Source of the DNA: Methanobacteriota archaeon
GTDB lineage: Archaea; Thermoplasmatota; Thermoplasmata; RBG-16-68-12
Assembly: GCA_005879065.1 (NCBI GenBank)
Contig: VBLU01000006.1
Location: 1-40,561, forward strand
Length of the DNA: 40,561 nt
Direction of reading: 5' to 3'
Below are positions 18,380 to 26,402 of the stretch, piece by piece. The translations under genes were made by a program, and so were the position numbers. A model generated the notes under the pieces. It was given only the letters and a program-made list of their open reading frames with translations. It had not been told where the DNA came from and searched no databases. The number at the start of each line of letters is the position of its first letter. Positions within the stretch are counted from its first letter, which is position 1.

Positions 18380-18580
18380 ATGGGCCGCATTCTCGAGTCC
18401 CATGGTCCTCGAATCCTAATCCAAAACGGTCAGGTCGTCGATGGAATGGGAGCGGCACCACGCCTTGCGAATGTCGGAATTCGGGGCGCGGTCATCGCCA
18501 GTTTGACGGGACTTGGGCTACGCCGTGCGAACAAATCGCCGAAGTCCGGCACGTGGGCAAGCGCCTTATGGAGGAATCGG
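18380..18580 (+). pseudogene. Relic of an N-acyl-D-amino-acid deacylase/amidohydrolase N-terminus
   Basis: In-frame residues ILIQNGQVVDGMGAAPRLA followed by NVGIRGAVIASL match the first beta-strands of D-aminoacylase-type amidohydrolases (typical pattern: LIxNGxVVDGTG...ADVGIxxGxIAxIG). The similarity stops after about 45 residues, before any metal-binding histidine, and the frame then runs into the start of the flavin-binding protein gene. It reads as a 5' fragment of a lost gene, probably truncated by deletion. The pattern match is by eye. Confidence 0.45.
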
Positions 18581-19198
18581 ATGAGTGTGGACATGACAGT
18601 CAAACGGACCCGCGAACGCATCTCTGAGCGGCGGATTCGGACGATCGTGCTCCGCGTCCTGGCCGAGACAAAACTCTGCTCGATCGCGACGGTCGCGAAG
18701 GGGAATCGGGCCCACATCAACACCGCGTTCTTCGCGTATTCGCCGAACCTCGAGCTGTACTTCCTGTCGGACCCCGGTTCACTCCACTGCCGGAACCTGC
18801 TGGCGAATCCCTCGATGGCCATGACGATCTTCGATTCCCATCAGAAGTGGGAGAACCCGGGGAGAGGAATCCAGCTCTTTGGCTCGGGCCAGCGGACCGG
18901 AGGTCGTCAAGCGGATCATGCCGAGTCGGTCTACGGCACGCGGTTCCCCGCCTTCGCTCGGTGGATGAAAGGAACGACGCCCACCGAACGCAGGCAGGGA
19001 GCCCTGTTGCGCTCTTACGCGCTATTCCGATTCCTGCCAAGCCGCGTCAAGATCCTCGATGAGGCGGACTTCGGCGGCGCGGTGTTCATCATCGCCTCGG
19101 TACGCAGAAACCCCAATCGGGATGGCCCATTTCGGATCGAACTCGTGTGGGAGGCGACTGAGCGGCTCGTCGCGAGCCGCGGCGATGGGCTCCGTTGA
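18581..19198 (+). CDS. Pyridoxamine 5'-phosphate oxidase-like FMN-binding protein
   Basis: A 205-residue protein with a split-beta-barrel flavin domain: KLCSIATVAKGNRAHINTAF (first strands), LYFLSDPGSLHCRNLLANPS (the stretch where the PNPOx family binds FMN phosphate) and MAMTIFD. Such proteins bind FMN or F420 and reduce small molecules; the substrate is unknown. GGAGG at 18570-18574 with a 6-nt spacer fixes the start at ATG 18581, although the frame stays open into the upstream amidohydrolase relic. Confidence 0.8.
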   Translation: MSVDMTVKRTRERISERRIRTIVLRVLAETKLCSIATVAKGNRAHINTAFFAYSPNLELYFLSDPGSLHCRNLLANPSMAMTIFDSHQKWENPGRGIQLFGSGQRTGGRQADHAESVYGTRFPAFARWMKGTTPTERRQGALLRSYALFRFLPSRVKILDEADFGGAVFIIASVRRNPNRDGPFRIELVWEATERLVASRGDGLR

Positions 19199-19219
19199 GG
19201 ATTGCCCCAGGGAATGGAG

Positions 19220-19292
19220 TGGGCTCGACCGGATTCGAACCGGTGACCTTCGCCATGTCAAGGCGATGTCATAGCCACTAGACCACGAGCCC
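19220..19292 (-). tRNA. tRNA-Val (anticodon GAC)
   Basis: A full cloverleaf on the minus strand: acceptor GGGCTCG/CGAGCCC, D-arm GTCTAGTGGCTATGAC, anticodon stem TCGCC/GGCGA with loop TTGACAT (anticodon GAC, reads GUC/GUU), 5-nt variable loop AGGTC, T-arm ACCGG-TTCGAAT-CCGGT, discriminator A. 73 nt, no intron, and no encoded CCA. Confidence 0.97.
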
Positions 19293-19317
19293 AGCGACCG
19301 CGCCTAACCTCCGACGC

Positions 19318-19328
19318 GGTTTAAGCCT
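19318..19328 (-). promoter_or_regulatory. TATA box of tRNA-Val
   Basis: GGCTTAAACC on the minus strand, centred about 30 nt upstream of the mature tRNA 5' end, with an A-rich stretch (GAAGAAA) before it as a BRE-like element. Confidence 0.55.
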
Positions 19329-19409
19329 TTCTTCCGGGCCCGTCCATCGGTGATCGGAAGGGTCGACATCAGGGGGCCCTGGCGCGGGCCATCGCCAGAC
19401 GTGCGTTCG

Positions 19410-19931
19410 TCACTTCGTCAGCGAGGCCACAATGGCGTGGCAGAAGGCGGGGAGGTCGTCCGGGAAACGGGACGTGATCAAGTTCCCGTCCACGACGCAG
19501 TCCTTGTCCACCCAATCCGCTCCGGCATTGATGCAATCGTCCCGCACGCTCGCATAAGACGTCATCTGGCGGCCTTTCACGATGCCCGCACTAATCGGCA
19601 CCCAGGCCGCGTGACAGATCGATGCGACGATCTTGCGGGCGTCGTTCATCGATCGGACGAACGCCAGGATCTCCTTGTGCTGACGCATCCGGTCCGGGCC
19701 CGCGACGCCTCCAGGGATCACGACGGCATCGAAATCTTTCGACTTTAGGTCGGCCGCCTTCATGTCGACCTCGCATGGATAGGAGTGTTTCGAACTGTAA
19801 ATGCGCTTCTCGTGTCCTGCGAGGACAACCTCGGCCCCAGCCTCGATCAAACGGTAATACGGGACCCATAGTTCGAGGTCTTCGTGGCCGTCTTCCGCGA
19901 GCACAACAATCTTTCTCCCTTCGAGCGTCAT
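19410..19931 (-). CDS. DJ-1/PfpI family protein (glutamine-amidotransferase-like domain)
   Basis: A 173-residue protein: KIVVLAEDGHEDLELWVPYY carries the active-site Glu, AVVIPGGVAGPD the strand before the nucleophile elbow, and SICHAAW the nucleophile Cys with the following His. Length and motifs match PfpI, whose members act as chaperones, deglycases or peptidases in stress response. ATG 19931 is the family start; the open frame upstream is not conserved. Confidence 0.9.
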   Translation of the reverse strand: MTLEGRKIVVLAEDGHEDLELWVPYYRLIEAGAEVVLAGHEKRIYSSKHSYPCEVDMKAADLKSKDFDAVVIPGGVAGPDRMRQHKEILAFVRSMNDARKIVASICHAAWVPISAGIVKGRQMTSYASVRDDCINAGADWVDKDCVVDGNLITSRFPDDLPAFCHAIVASLTK

Positions 19932-20160
19932 GAAAGCGGCAAGGCGGTCCCCGGAGAAATGCCTTGCGTTGAGCGCGGCGTATTGGTCCATCGGACCGGC
20001 TCAGTCCGACAAAGCATGTGGAGACCCTCGCGGACCTTCAAATTGGCCGCCTGCTCTGCCACCGTTACGTCGACATCGATGATCGAGGTCCGTAGCCTGA
20101 TGAACCGGATGCGATCGGCGGGCTCGCGATCCGCGAAAACATTCCACCCAGGCCAAGGAA

Positions 20161-20364
20161 TCAGAGGTCTTCATGGGTCTCGCGTTCGTCTCGCAAGCCC
20201 TTCTGTGTCAGCCAAGGATCCGCCCCGAACCGTGTCTTTTTCGAACGGAACAGGCTCCTCGCCAGGATCTCATTAATCGCGTCCGAGAGGCCTCGAGGCC
20301 CCACCTTCCTTAGGAGGTGGTCCTTCACATCCTCCCGCAAGAGGACCGTCGTCCGTGACGGCAT
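20161..20364 (-). CDS. Orphan antitoxin-like (VapB/RHH-type) DNA-binding protein
   Basis: A 67-residue protein: RTTVLLREDVKDHLLRKV then GPRGLSDAINEILARSLF give a strand-helix-turn-helix pattern typical of archaeal VapB-like antitoxins, followed by a short charged tail that would normally hold a toxin. No PIN-domain or other toxin ORF is adjacent on the same strand (downstream is a 230-nt gap and the DJ-1 gene). It may be a solitary regulator. Two TACGTA repeats lie 7-24 nt upstream of its ATG. Confidence 0.65.
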   Translation of the reverse strand: MPSRTTVLLREDVKDHLLRKVGPRGLSDAINEILARSLFRSKKTRFGADPWLTQKGLRDERETHEDL

Positions 20365-20370
20365 GACGCG

Positions 20371-20390
20371 TACGTATACGCCTACGTATT
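20371..20390 (-). promoter_or_regulatory. Twin TACGTA repeats: candidate operator over the promoter
   Basis: TACGTA at 20371-20376 and again at 20383-20388, a 12-nt period that places both on one DNA face. AATACGTA there also sits at TATA distance (about 23 nt) from the antitoxin start, so the two functions would compete. The divergent aminotransferase gene begins about 120 nt on the other side. Confidence 0.5.
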
Positions 20391-20505
20391 TCTGACTTTG
20401 CGACCCACGAGGGAGAATGAGAATCGAATGCTGGGGGGAACGAGCCGACCGCAAGCGATATGCCCGGTGAAGTCCTCGCACACCCGGAATCCGAGGTCGC
20501 CATCC

Positions 20506-21609
20506 ATGTCGTCGAAGGACAACTTCGAGTTCGCCCACGAACACCGCCGGGAGGTTGCCTGGATGTCGCAGAACACGAACACGCTCCCTGTGCATCCCGC
20601 CATCCTCGAGGCGATCCGGCGGAGCATCGAGGAGCGAGAGTTCAATCTCTATCCGCCAAAAGCCGGAGTGCCCGGCTTGGTCGAGGCGATCCTCGAGGAT
20701 CTCGGTCTCGAAGGCTTCGACGTGCTCCTCACGAACGGCGGGATCGAAGGGGAATACATCGCGACCCGGTCGCTCCTCGGGCCCGGGAACGAGGTCCTCT
20801 CCACCGATCCGTCCTTCCTCCCGATTCATGACCAAGTCGCCATGTCAAGGGCCAAGCCCGTCGAGGTCGACATCTATCGGAAGCCGTACGTCCTGACGCC
20901 GGAATTGGCGAACGCCTCGATCACCCCGGCCACGAAGATGCTCCTCCTGATCGATCCGAACAATCCTCTCGGTTCCGGTTGCACCCGCGATCAGGTTCGC
21001 GGCCTCTCCGATATCGCGCGCGACCATGACCTCTGGCTCCTCAACGACGTCACCTACCGGGACTTCAATAAGGGCCATGTCCTCGCGTCCTCCTTCTATC
21101 CCGAACATACCTTGACATCGTACTCGTTCAGCAAGGGTCCCGGTCTCGCGGGAATGCGCATCGGAGCGTTGGTGGCGCCTCCCGGTGGGACCGTGATGAA
21201 GGCCCTCCGGCAATTTGACACGAACGTCCTCGGCGTGAACGTGCTCGCCCAGCGAGCCGCCCTCGCGGCGCTCCAGACGAAGAAGAAGTGGCTCCGGGAG
21301 GTCCGAGCTGCGTGCGAACGGAATCAGGCGACGATCCGTCGCGCTGTCGAGAAGGTGGATGGTGCTTCGTTGCCGGTCTATCCATCGAACGCGAACATGT
21401 TCGTGGTCGACCTGTCCGAGACCGGCGTCAGTCCCGACACGGTCGAGGAACGTCTGTTGTTCGATCACCTCGTGCATACTCGCGCTGGATCCTACTTGTC
21501 GAGGAGACACGGAGGCAAATTCCTCCGGGTATCCTTCACCGTCCCGGAATCCGACGCGAAACGGTTCGCGGAGGCATTCCCGGCGGTCATGGAGACGCTC
21601 AAGAAATGA
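20506..21609 (+). CDS. Class I/II PLP aminotransferase (histidinol-phosphate/aspartate type)
   Basis: A 367-residue fold-type-I aminotransferase. SQNTNTLPVHPAI and LYPPKAGVPGLVEAI at the N-terminus, LTNGGIEGEYIATR (phosphate-binding region), IDPNNPLGSG, LLNDVTYRDF and SYSFSKGPGLAGMRIG (Schiff-base Lys in SFSK). General layout is nearest to HisC-like and aspartate aminotransferases, but the his genes are absent, so the substrate is open. ATG 20506 is chosen because conserved sequence starts soon after; the frame is open further upstream. Confidence 0.88.
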   Translation: MSSKDNFEFAHEHRREVAWMSQNTNTLPVHPAILEAIRRSIEEREFNLYPPKAGVPGLVEAILEDLGLEGFDVLLTNGGIEGEYIATRSLLGPGNEVLSTDPSFLPIHDQVAMSRAKPVEVDIYRKPYVLTPELANASITPATKMLLLIDPNNPLGSGCTRDQVRGLSDIARDHDLWLLNDVTYRDFNKGHVLASSFYPEHTLTSYSFSKGPGLAGMRIGALVAPPGGTVMKALRQFDTNVLGVNVLAQRAALAALQTKKKWLREVRAACERNQATIRRAVEKVDGASLPVYPSNANMFVVDLSETGVSPDTVEERLLFDHLVHTRAGSYLSRRHGGKFLRVSFTVPESDAKRFAEAFPAVMETLKK

Positions 21610-21636
21610 GCCCAACAGGCTCATAGGACCGGACGC

Positions 21637-21864
21637 ATGTCCCGGATCGGGACCATGGGATTCCTTCAAGACGTTGCAGGCCGGGTCGAAGAGGTCGCCG
21701 CAGCCGGCGGTAAGTTCGCAGACGCGTTCGTGCGGACCGCGGGCGCCACGGTCGCGGGGGCGCTCGTCTTCGTGGAGCGCGAAATCGAGTACGCCCAAAA
21801 GGCCGCGAAGCGACCGAAGAAGGGAAGGCCCGGAGACAGAGAAGGCACCCGCAAGCAAGAGTGA
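21637..21864 (+). CDS. Small hypothetical protein with one hydrophobic helix and basic tail
   Basis: A 75-residue ORF from ATG 21637, 27 nt after the aminotransferase stop. A Gly/Ala-rich helix (FVRTAGATVAGALVFVEREI) precedes a very basic tail (KRPKKGRPG). No family recognised. It overlaps no other gene and the following ALDH begins 79 nt later. Confidence 0.5.
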   Translation: MSRIGTMGFLQDVAGRVEEVAAAGGKFADAFVRTAGATVAGALVFVEREIEYAQKAAKRPKKGRPGDREGTRKQE

Positions 21865-21943
21865 CCGGACTCCTTCCGAGTCCTCGCTCGCCTCGCTCGA
21901 AAGCTACTTAGCGCTCGCCCGCGCTAGCGGGACCGTATCGGGA

Positions 21944-23458
21944 GTGAATCGGGTGGGGAAGTCCGAGTATCTCAACTTCGTGAACGGCGAATGGGTGTCG
22001 TCGCATACGGAAGACACGTACGCGGTGATCAACCCCGCGACCGGTGGCACGATCGCCGCCGTCCCGCAATCGGACCTGCAGGATACGCGGGCGGCCATCG
22101 ACGCGGCCCGAGCGGCCTTCGACCAAGGCAAGTGGCCTCGCATGACTCCGGGGGACCGCGCCGCAGCCCTGTTCAAACTCGCGAACCTCATCGAGGCAGA
22201 CATGGACCGCCTCGCTCCGCTCGAATCGCAGAACCAGGGGAAGACGATCAAACAGGCCCGGGACGGCGACCTGCCGTTCAGCGTGGACAACCTGCGGTTC
22301 ATGGCGGGCGCCTCCCGCACGTTGACAGGGCAGGCGTCGATGGAATACGCGTACGGCGCGACGAGCGTGATCCGGCGGGAGCCGATCGGTGTGATCGGCC
22401 AGATCACCCCGTGGAACTACCCATTCATGATGGCGATCTGGAAGCTCGCGCCCGCGCTCGCCGCCGGAAACACGGCGGTCCTGAAGCCCGCGTCTCTGAC
22501 GCCGCTCACGACGCTCGAGCTCGGGAAGCTGATCGAGGCGGCCGGGATTCCCGCCGGCACGGTGAACCTGATCACGGGGCCCGGGGCCGTCGTCGGGAAC
22601 GAACTCGCATCGAGCGACAAGGTCGACATGGTCTCCCTGACCGGTGACACCGCGACGGGGAGGGAGATCATGAAGGCGGCGACCTCGAACGTGAAGAAGC
22701 TCCACCTGGAGCTGGGCGGCAAGGCCCCCTTCGTCGTCTTCGAGGACGCGAACATTCCCGCCGCGGCGGAAGGAGCCGTCGCGGCCTCCATGGTGAACGG
22801 TGGCCAGGATTGCACGCAGGCCGCGCGTTTCATCGTCCAGGACAAGGTCTACAAGAAGTTCCAGGACAAGTTCGTCGAGCGGCTCAAGACGGTCCGCATG
22901 GGCGACCCGCTCCAACGATCGACGGACCTCGGGCCGCTCGTCTCGTCGAAGCAGCGGGAGAAGGTCGAGGACTACGTCGAAATCGGCTCGGACGAAGGAG
23001 CGAAGCTCGCGCTCGGCGGCCAGCGGCCGAAGGGCAAGGCCTTCGAGAAGGGATGGTACTACGAACCGACCGCGTTCGTCGACACGGATCCCTCCATGCG
23101 AATCGCCCGAGAGGAGGTCTTCGGACCCGTCGTGAACGTCCAGAAGTTCTCGGACGAGGCGGAGGCGATCGAGGCGGCGAACGACGTCGTCTACGGCCTC
23201 TATTCCTCCGTCTGGACGAAGGACGTGCAGCGTGCGCATCGCGTCGCGAACGCGCTTCGATTTGGCGCGGTCGAGATCAACGAGCATCTCCCGATCGTGA
23301 GCGAGATGCCGCACGGCGGATTCAAGCAGAGCGGGTTCGGCAAAGACCTTTCCGTCTACAGCCTGGAAGAGTACACGCAGATCAAGCATGTGTTCATCGA
23401 CCTGACGGATGCCGTGCGCAAGCCGTGGCATTACATCACGTTCGGCGATCCGACGTGA
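21944..23458 (+). CDS. Aldehyde dehydrogenase, aminobutyraldehyde/semialdehyde type
   Basis: A 504-residue NAD(P)+-dependent ALDH: GVIGQITPWNYPFMMA, GNTAVLKPASLTP, LTGDTATGR, HLELGGKAPFVVFEDA (catalytic Glu), NGGQDCTQAARF (nucleophile Cys), EEVFGPVVNV and MPHGGFKQSGFGKDLS. GQDCT is characteristic of gamma-aminobutyraldehyde dehydrogenases, so oxidation of an aminoaldehyde from polyamine or lysine degradation is the best guess. The GTG at 21944 is taken as start: a TATA-like CTACTTAG lies 35-40 nt upstream and there is no Shine-Dalgarno. It is distinct from the P5CDH-like ALDH at 11458. Confidence 0.88.
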   Translation: MNRVGKSEYLNFVNGEWVSSHTEDTYAVINPATGGTIAAVPQSDLQDTRAAIDAARAAFDQGKWPRMTPGDRAAALFKLANLIEADMDRLAPLESQNQGKTIKQARDGDLPFSVDNLRFMAGASRTLTGQASMEYAYGATSVIRREPIGVIGQITPWNYPFMMAIWKLAPALAAGNTAVLKPASLTPLTTLELGKLIEAAGIPAGTVNLITGPGAVVGNELASSDKVDMVSLTGDTATGREIMKAATSNVKKLHLELGGKAPFVVFEDANIPAAAEGAVAASMVNGGQDCTQAARFIVQDKVYKKFQDKFVERLKTVRMGDPLQRSTDLGPLVSSKQREKVEDYVEIGSDEGAKLALGGQRPKGKAFEKGWYYEPTAFVDTDPSMRIAREEVFGPVVNVQKFSDEAEAIEAANDVVYGLYSSVWTKDVQRAHRVANALRFGAVEINEHLPIVSEMPHGGFKQSGFGKDLSVYSLEEYTQIKHVFIDLTDAVRKPWHYITFGDPT

Positions 23459-23474
23459 GGTTCGGTCGGAACGT

Positions 23475-24665
23475 TCAGGCCGCGACCGCCCGCTCGGACC
23501 ACTGCATCGGCAGCTCCCGGGCCGCCCATTCCTTGAACACCCGTTCCCGGTCCAACGCTTCGGGCGGATGGACGCCGGGACCCGGGGTCGCCTGATCCCC
23601 GATCATCGCCACCCCGATCGCGGCCCCGACGGCGGTCAGGTAGTTCACGGCGGTCGTAGAGCGGCGGCGGTTCGCGTCCGGCTGCGACATGAGGACGTCG
23701 CCCCGCCGGACGAGGTGATGACCGTCCCGCACGCCCTCGACCTCGACGGTCAGGGCGGTTGCCCCCTGCAAGGGCAGGACGAGCGCGGACGGCTCGGGGA
23801 ACGCCGCCAGGAGCGCCCTCCGGAAGGAGACCATCTGGTTTCCGACGCGAATCATGCGAGAGTCCGAGAGGAGGCCGAGTCGGTCGAGGGAAATGAGGGC
23901 CCGGACCACGTCCGGATGGAGGGCGTGCTTGTAGTCCACGCGGCCCACAGGCTTCCCGAGGAACCGGGGAAGGGTCTCTACCTCTTCGTGGGAGACGAGG
24001 TAGGTCCGCTGGACGCCGACGGGAGCGGGAAAGGGAAAATCCTCGGGCTCGCTCAGCGGCTCCCGCGCCGCGAGGCCGTCGTCGAGCCACACGGACGGCC
24101 GGACCAGGACGTTCTCAAGGAACGCCTCCCGCGAGGAGAGCGGCAGGTACCCCGGACCCGGAGCCGTGACGAGCTCCCCGGCGCGAATTCGAATCGCGTC
24201 GATCGCCTCGAAGCGTTCCGCCGCGTCGCGGGCCATCACGTTCGAAATCCCCGGATCGAAGCCCATGGACACGAGCGCGGTCCGCCCTACAGCTTTGAAG
24301 TCGTCCGCCCTCGCCAGCTGCGCGAAGATCCCCGGTTGGGCGCCCGGCTCCGAAGGCCCGGCGGCCGCGATGTCCAGATAGTGCGCCCCAGCCTCCAGGG
24401 CTGCCCCCATGATCCGAAGGTTGTACCGCGGGAGCGTCGTGTTCACGACGATGTCCGAGCCCTTGATCGCCCGCCCCAGGGCGGCATGGTTCTCGACGTT
24501 CAGCTGGGTCGCCTCGATCGAGACGCGACCCGGAATGCCCGTGAGGACCCGGGCGCGCTCCCCGAACTGGTCCGTGAGGAGGAGCGACGTCACCCGGCGG
24601 TCGGCCCGGAGTTCCGACGCGAGGGTCCGGCCCAGTCCACCGACCCCGAGGATCGCGACCCGCAT
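23475..24665 (-). CDS. Saccharopine dehydrogenase-like NAD(P)-binding protein
   Basis: A 396-residue protein with an N-terminal Rossmann loop (VAILGVGGLGRTLASEL), the family segments VVNTTLPRYN and GAHYLDIAA, and MGFDPGISNVMA, matching the saccharopine dehydrogenase / homospermidine-synthase-like superfamily. Members act in lysine degradation or carboxynorspermidine formation; the substrate is not determined. It is convergent with the aminoaldehyde ALDH (16-nt gap), which fits an amino-acid or polyamine catabolic context. ATG 24665 has ACTAAAC about 30 nt upstream, suggesting a leaderless mRNA. Confidence 0.85.
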   Translation of the reverse strand: MRVAILGVGGLGRTLASELRADRRVTSLLLTDQFGERARVLTGIPGRVSIEATQLNVENHAALGRAIKGSDIVVNTTLPRYNLRIMGAALEAGAHYLDIAAAGPSEPGAQPGIFAQLARADDFKAVGRTALVSMGFDPGISNVMARDAAERFEAIDAIRIRAGELVTAPGPGYLPLSSREAFLENVLVRPSVWLDDGLAAREPLSEPEDFPFPAPVGVQRTYLVSHEEVETLPRFLGKPVGRVDYKHALHPDVVRALISLDRLGLLSDSRMIRVGNQMVSFRRALLAAFPEPSALVLPLQGATALTVEVEGVRDGHHLVRRGDVLMSQPDANRRRSTTAVNYLTAVGAAIGVAMIGDQATPGPGVHPPEALDRERVFKEWAARELPMQWSERAVAA

Positions 24666-24799
24666 CGACCCGACCCAGGGCTCATCGTAGCGTTTAGTCT
24701 TTTCGTGGCGGTTCGCGGTCGTCGCTTCGTTTGGAAATGGTGAGGTGTAAGGATTCGCAGCGCGAATATCGTATTATTATGAGGATAGTAATCGATGGC

Positions 24800-24990
24800 C
24801 GCGACAGGGGCCTTGCCACGTCACGTCGGCCCGAGGCCCACGACAAGATTCAACAACGTGGACTTGACGCACCCGACGAGCCGAGGATCGTGACGAACTC
24901 GCCGTCGGGGATCGAGAGGTCCACCTCGCGCAGCGCTTCCATGGGCCCGCTCTTCCCGTTGAATGTCTTCCCGACTCCGATGAGTTGCAT
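24800..24990 (-). pseudogene. Broken ABC-transporter ATPase (NitT/TauT-SsuB type)
   Basis: From ATG 24990 the frame reads a normal ABC ATPase start, MQLIGVGKTFNGKSG then ALREVDLSIPDGEFVTILGS, up to the Walker A motif. There a single-base deletion shifts the frame (about 24866-24872). The continuing Walker A and helix CVKSTLLNLVVGLGPT appears in another frame, with Val where the Walker A Gly should be, and ends at a stop. Nothing of the Q-loop, signature or Walker B remains. No permease or binding-protein gene is adjacent. Confidence 0.7.
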
Positions 24991-25483
24991 GGCGGCAACG
25001 CTCACCGCGCACTCGTCGATCGCGGCCGGGAGTGGGACCTCCTCCGGCTCCTAGGGCGCAGGATGGACGACCACCGAACTGGAGCGGCGGCAATCTGAGC
25101 GCCGAGGTGCAGTCCACCGCGCAACGGAGGTCGCCTCCACCATCCCGTTGGCGGTTCCACCTAGGAGGCGGCACATCGTCTCGCGGGAGTTCAGCGGGGC
25201 GCCGCAACACGGTGCACCTTGGTGATAACCGAATCATTGTCGCTTATATCCGGATGGCCGGTTCTACTGATGGGGTCGGCGTTGGCGGACGGCGTTCCGC
25301 GGATTCACCGCGGCCTCCCCCTCTCCGCGTCTTCGCGGCGCCTTTCGCGGAACGCGCCTCGGTCCGCGACGCCGGCCTGCTAATAGTTAATTTGTTCGGG
25401 AGGCCATTGAGTCCCCGGTAGGGGCAGCACTTGGTGATCTCGATCGGCGACACCATTGACGAAAACAACGCTCGATGGAGAGC
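24991..25483. other. Non-coding or decayed region
   Basis: No convincing gene is seen on either strand. The region holds a TATA-like CTTATATCC near 25241-25249 and an AT-rich patch (TAATAGTTAATTTG) near 25381-25394. It may be the remains of the rest of the ABC transporter locus, but no recognisable permease or binding-protein segment was found. Confidence 0.5.
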
Positions 25484-26377
25484 CTAGACCATTCCCTCGG
25501 GTCGGCTCAACCCGGCGGTCTGCTTGCCCGGAGGGGCCTCCGTCCGACTGCGTGAAATCGGCCGCGCGGGTCCGTTCAGACGGCGAACGAAGAGGCGCAG
25601 GGCGATCTGCAATCCCGACCGAAGAGGGAGCATCTTCGCAGGCCCGATCCGCGCGTCGTAGTCGATCGGCAATTCCGTAATCCGCGCCTGCGAAAGGCAG
25701 GCCGAGCCGAAGAGGTCGGCCTCCAAATCGAAGCCGCTCGCCTCGAGTGGAATCCGACGAAGCGCGTCGGCCTTGAATCCCCACATCCCCGTGCAGACGT
25801 CCGTCACGGAGACGCCGAAGAGGAGGCGGGCCAGCGCGCTGAGGATGCGGTTCCCGATCGCGTTGAGAGGCGTCATGGCGCCTTCCGCCATCCGTCCGCG
25901 GAAGCGCGAGCCGAGGACGACGTCGTTCCCGGAGGCGAGGGCCTCGAGGAACCTCTGAATCGCTTCCGGAGGATAGGTCCCGTCCGCGTCGAGCATGAGG
26001 AAGAACTCCGGTTCGCGCGACCCGCCGTCCGCGCGGTCCCGGGTGCGGAGCAAGTGGTCGAATGCCTGGCGCATCCCGTTTCCTTTCCCCCGCCCGGCCT
26101 GGATGAACACGCTCGCCCCGTTCTTGCGGCCCACTTCCAGGGTGCGGTCTGTCGAGTTCCCGTCGACGAGCCAGATCGACACGGTGTATCCGGCCGCCTC
26201 GAGCTGGGCGCGGGGAATCCGGTCCAGGACCTTGCCGATCGCCCGTTCCTCGTTTAGGGCCGGCAGGAAGATGACGACATGGCCTCGGGGACTCGGTTGC
26301 GGGCTGTCCCTTTCGGCGCCCGACAAGTGTGCGACCTCGTCCTCCGATTGGCCACCCCCCATCGCCTCTGCGATCAT
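25484..26377 (-). CDS. Family-2 glycosyltransferase (polyprenol-phosphate sugar transferase type)
   Basis: A 297-residue GT2 enzyme: VIFLPALNEERAIGKVLD, WLVDGNSTDRTLE, GRGKGNGMRQAF, FLMLDADGTYPPEAI (D-x-D, D130-D132) and VVLGSRFRGRM, like dolichol-phosphate mannose/glucose synthases that make lipid-linked sugars for protein glycosylation. There is no C-terminal membrane domain. ATG 26377 is preferred (GGAGGG about 12 nt upstream); the frame is open further 5' but antisense to nothing conserved. It follows the winged-helix gene by 25 nt and is probably co-transcribed with it. Confidence 0.88.
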   Translation of the reverse strand: MIAEAMGGGQSEDEVAHLSGAERDSPQPSPRGHVVIFLPALNEERAIGKVLDRIPRAQLEAAGYTVSIWLVDGNSTDRTLEVGRKNGASVFIQAGRGKGNGMRQAFDHLLRTRDRADGGSREPEFFLMLDADGTYPPEAIQRFLEALASGNDVVLGSRFRGRMAEGAMTPLNAIGNRILSALARLLFGVSVTDVCTGMWGFKADALRRIPLEASGFDLEADLFGSACLSQARITELPIDYDARIGPAKMLPLRSGLQIALRLFVRRLNGPARPISRSRTEAPPGKQTAGLSRPEGMV

Positions 26378-26402
26378 GGTCGTCTGTTCTCCCTCCGGCC
26401 CG

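Noticed and set aside
21908-23431. 507-residue minus-strand ORF across the second ALDH
   Set aside because: Antisense shadow of a clear ALDH; composition is Arg/Glu/Leu-rich without any recognisable motif.
25254-25421. Plus-strand ORF after the TATA-like element at 25241
   Set aside because: Composition is low complexity, the TATA distance is only about 10 nt and no family or ribosome site supports it.
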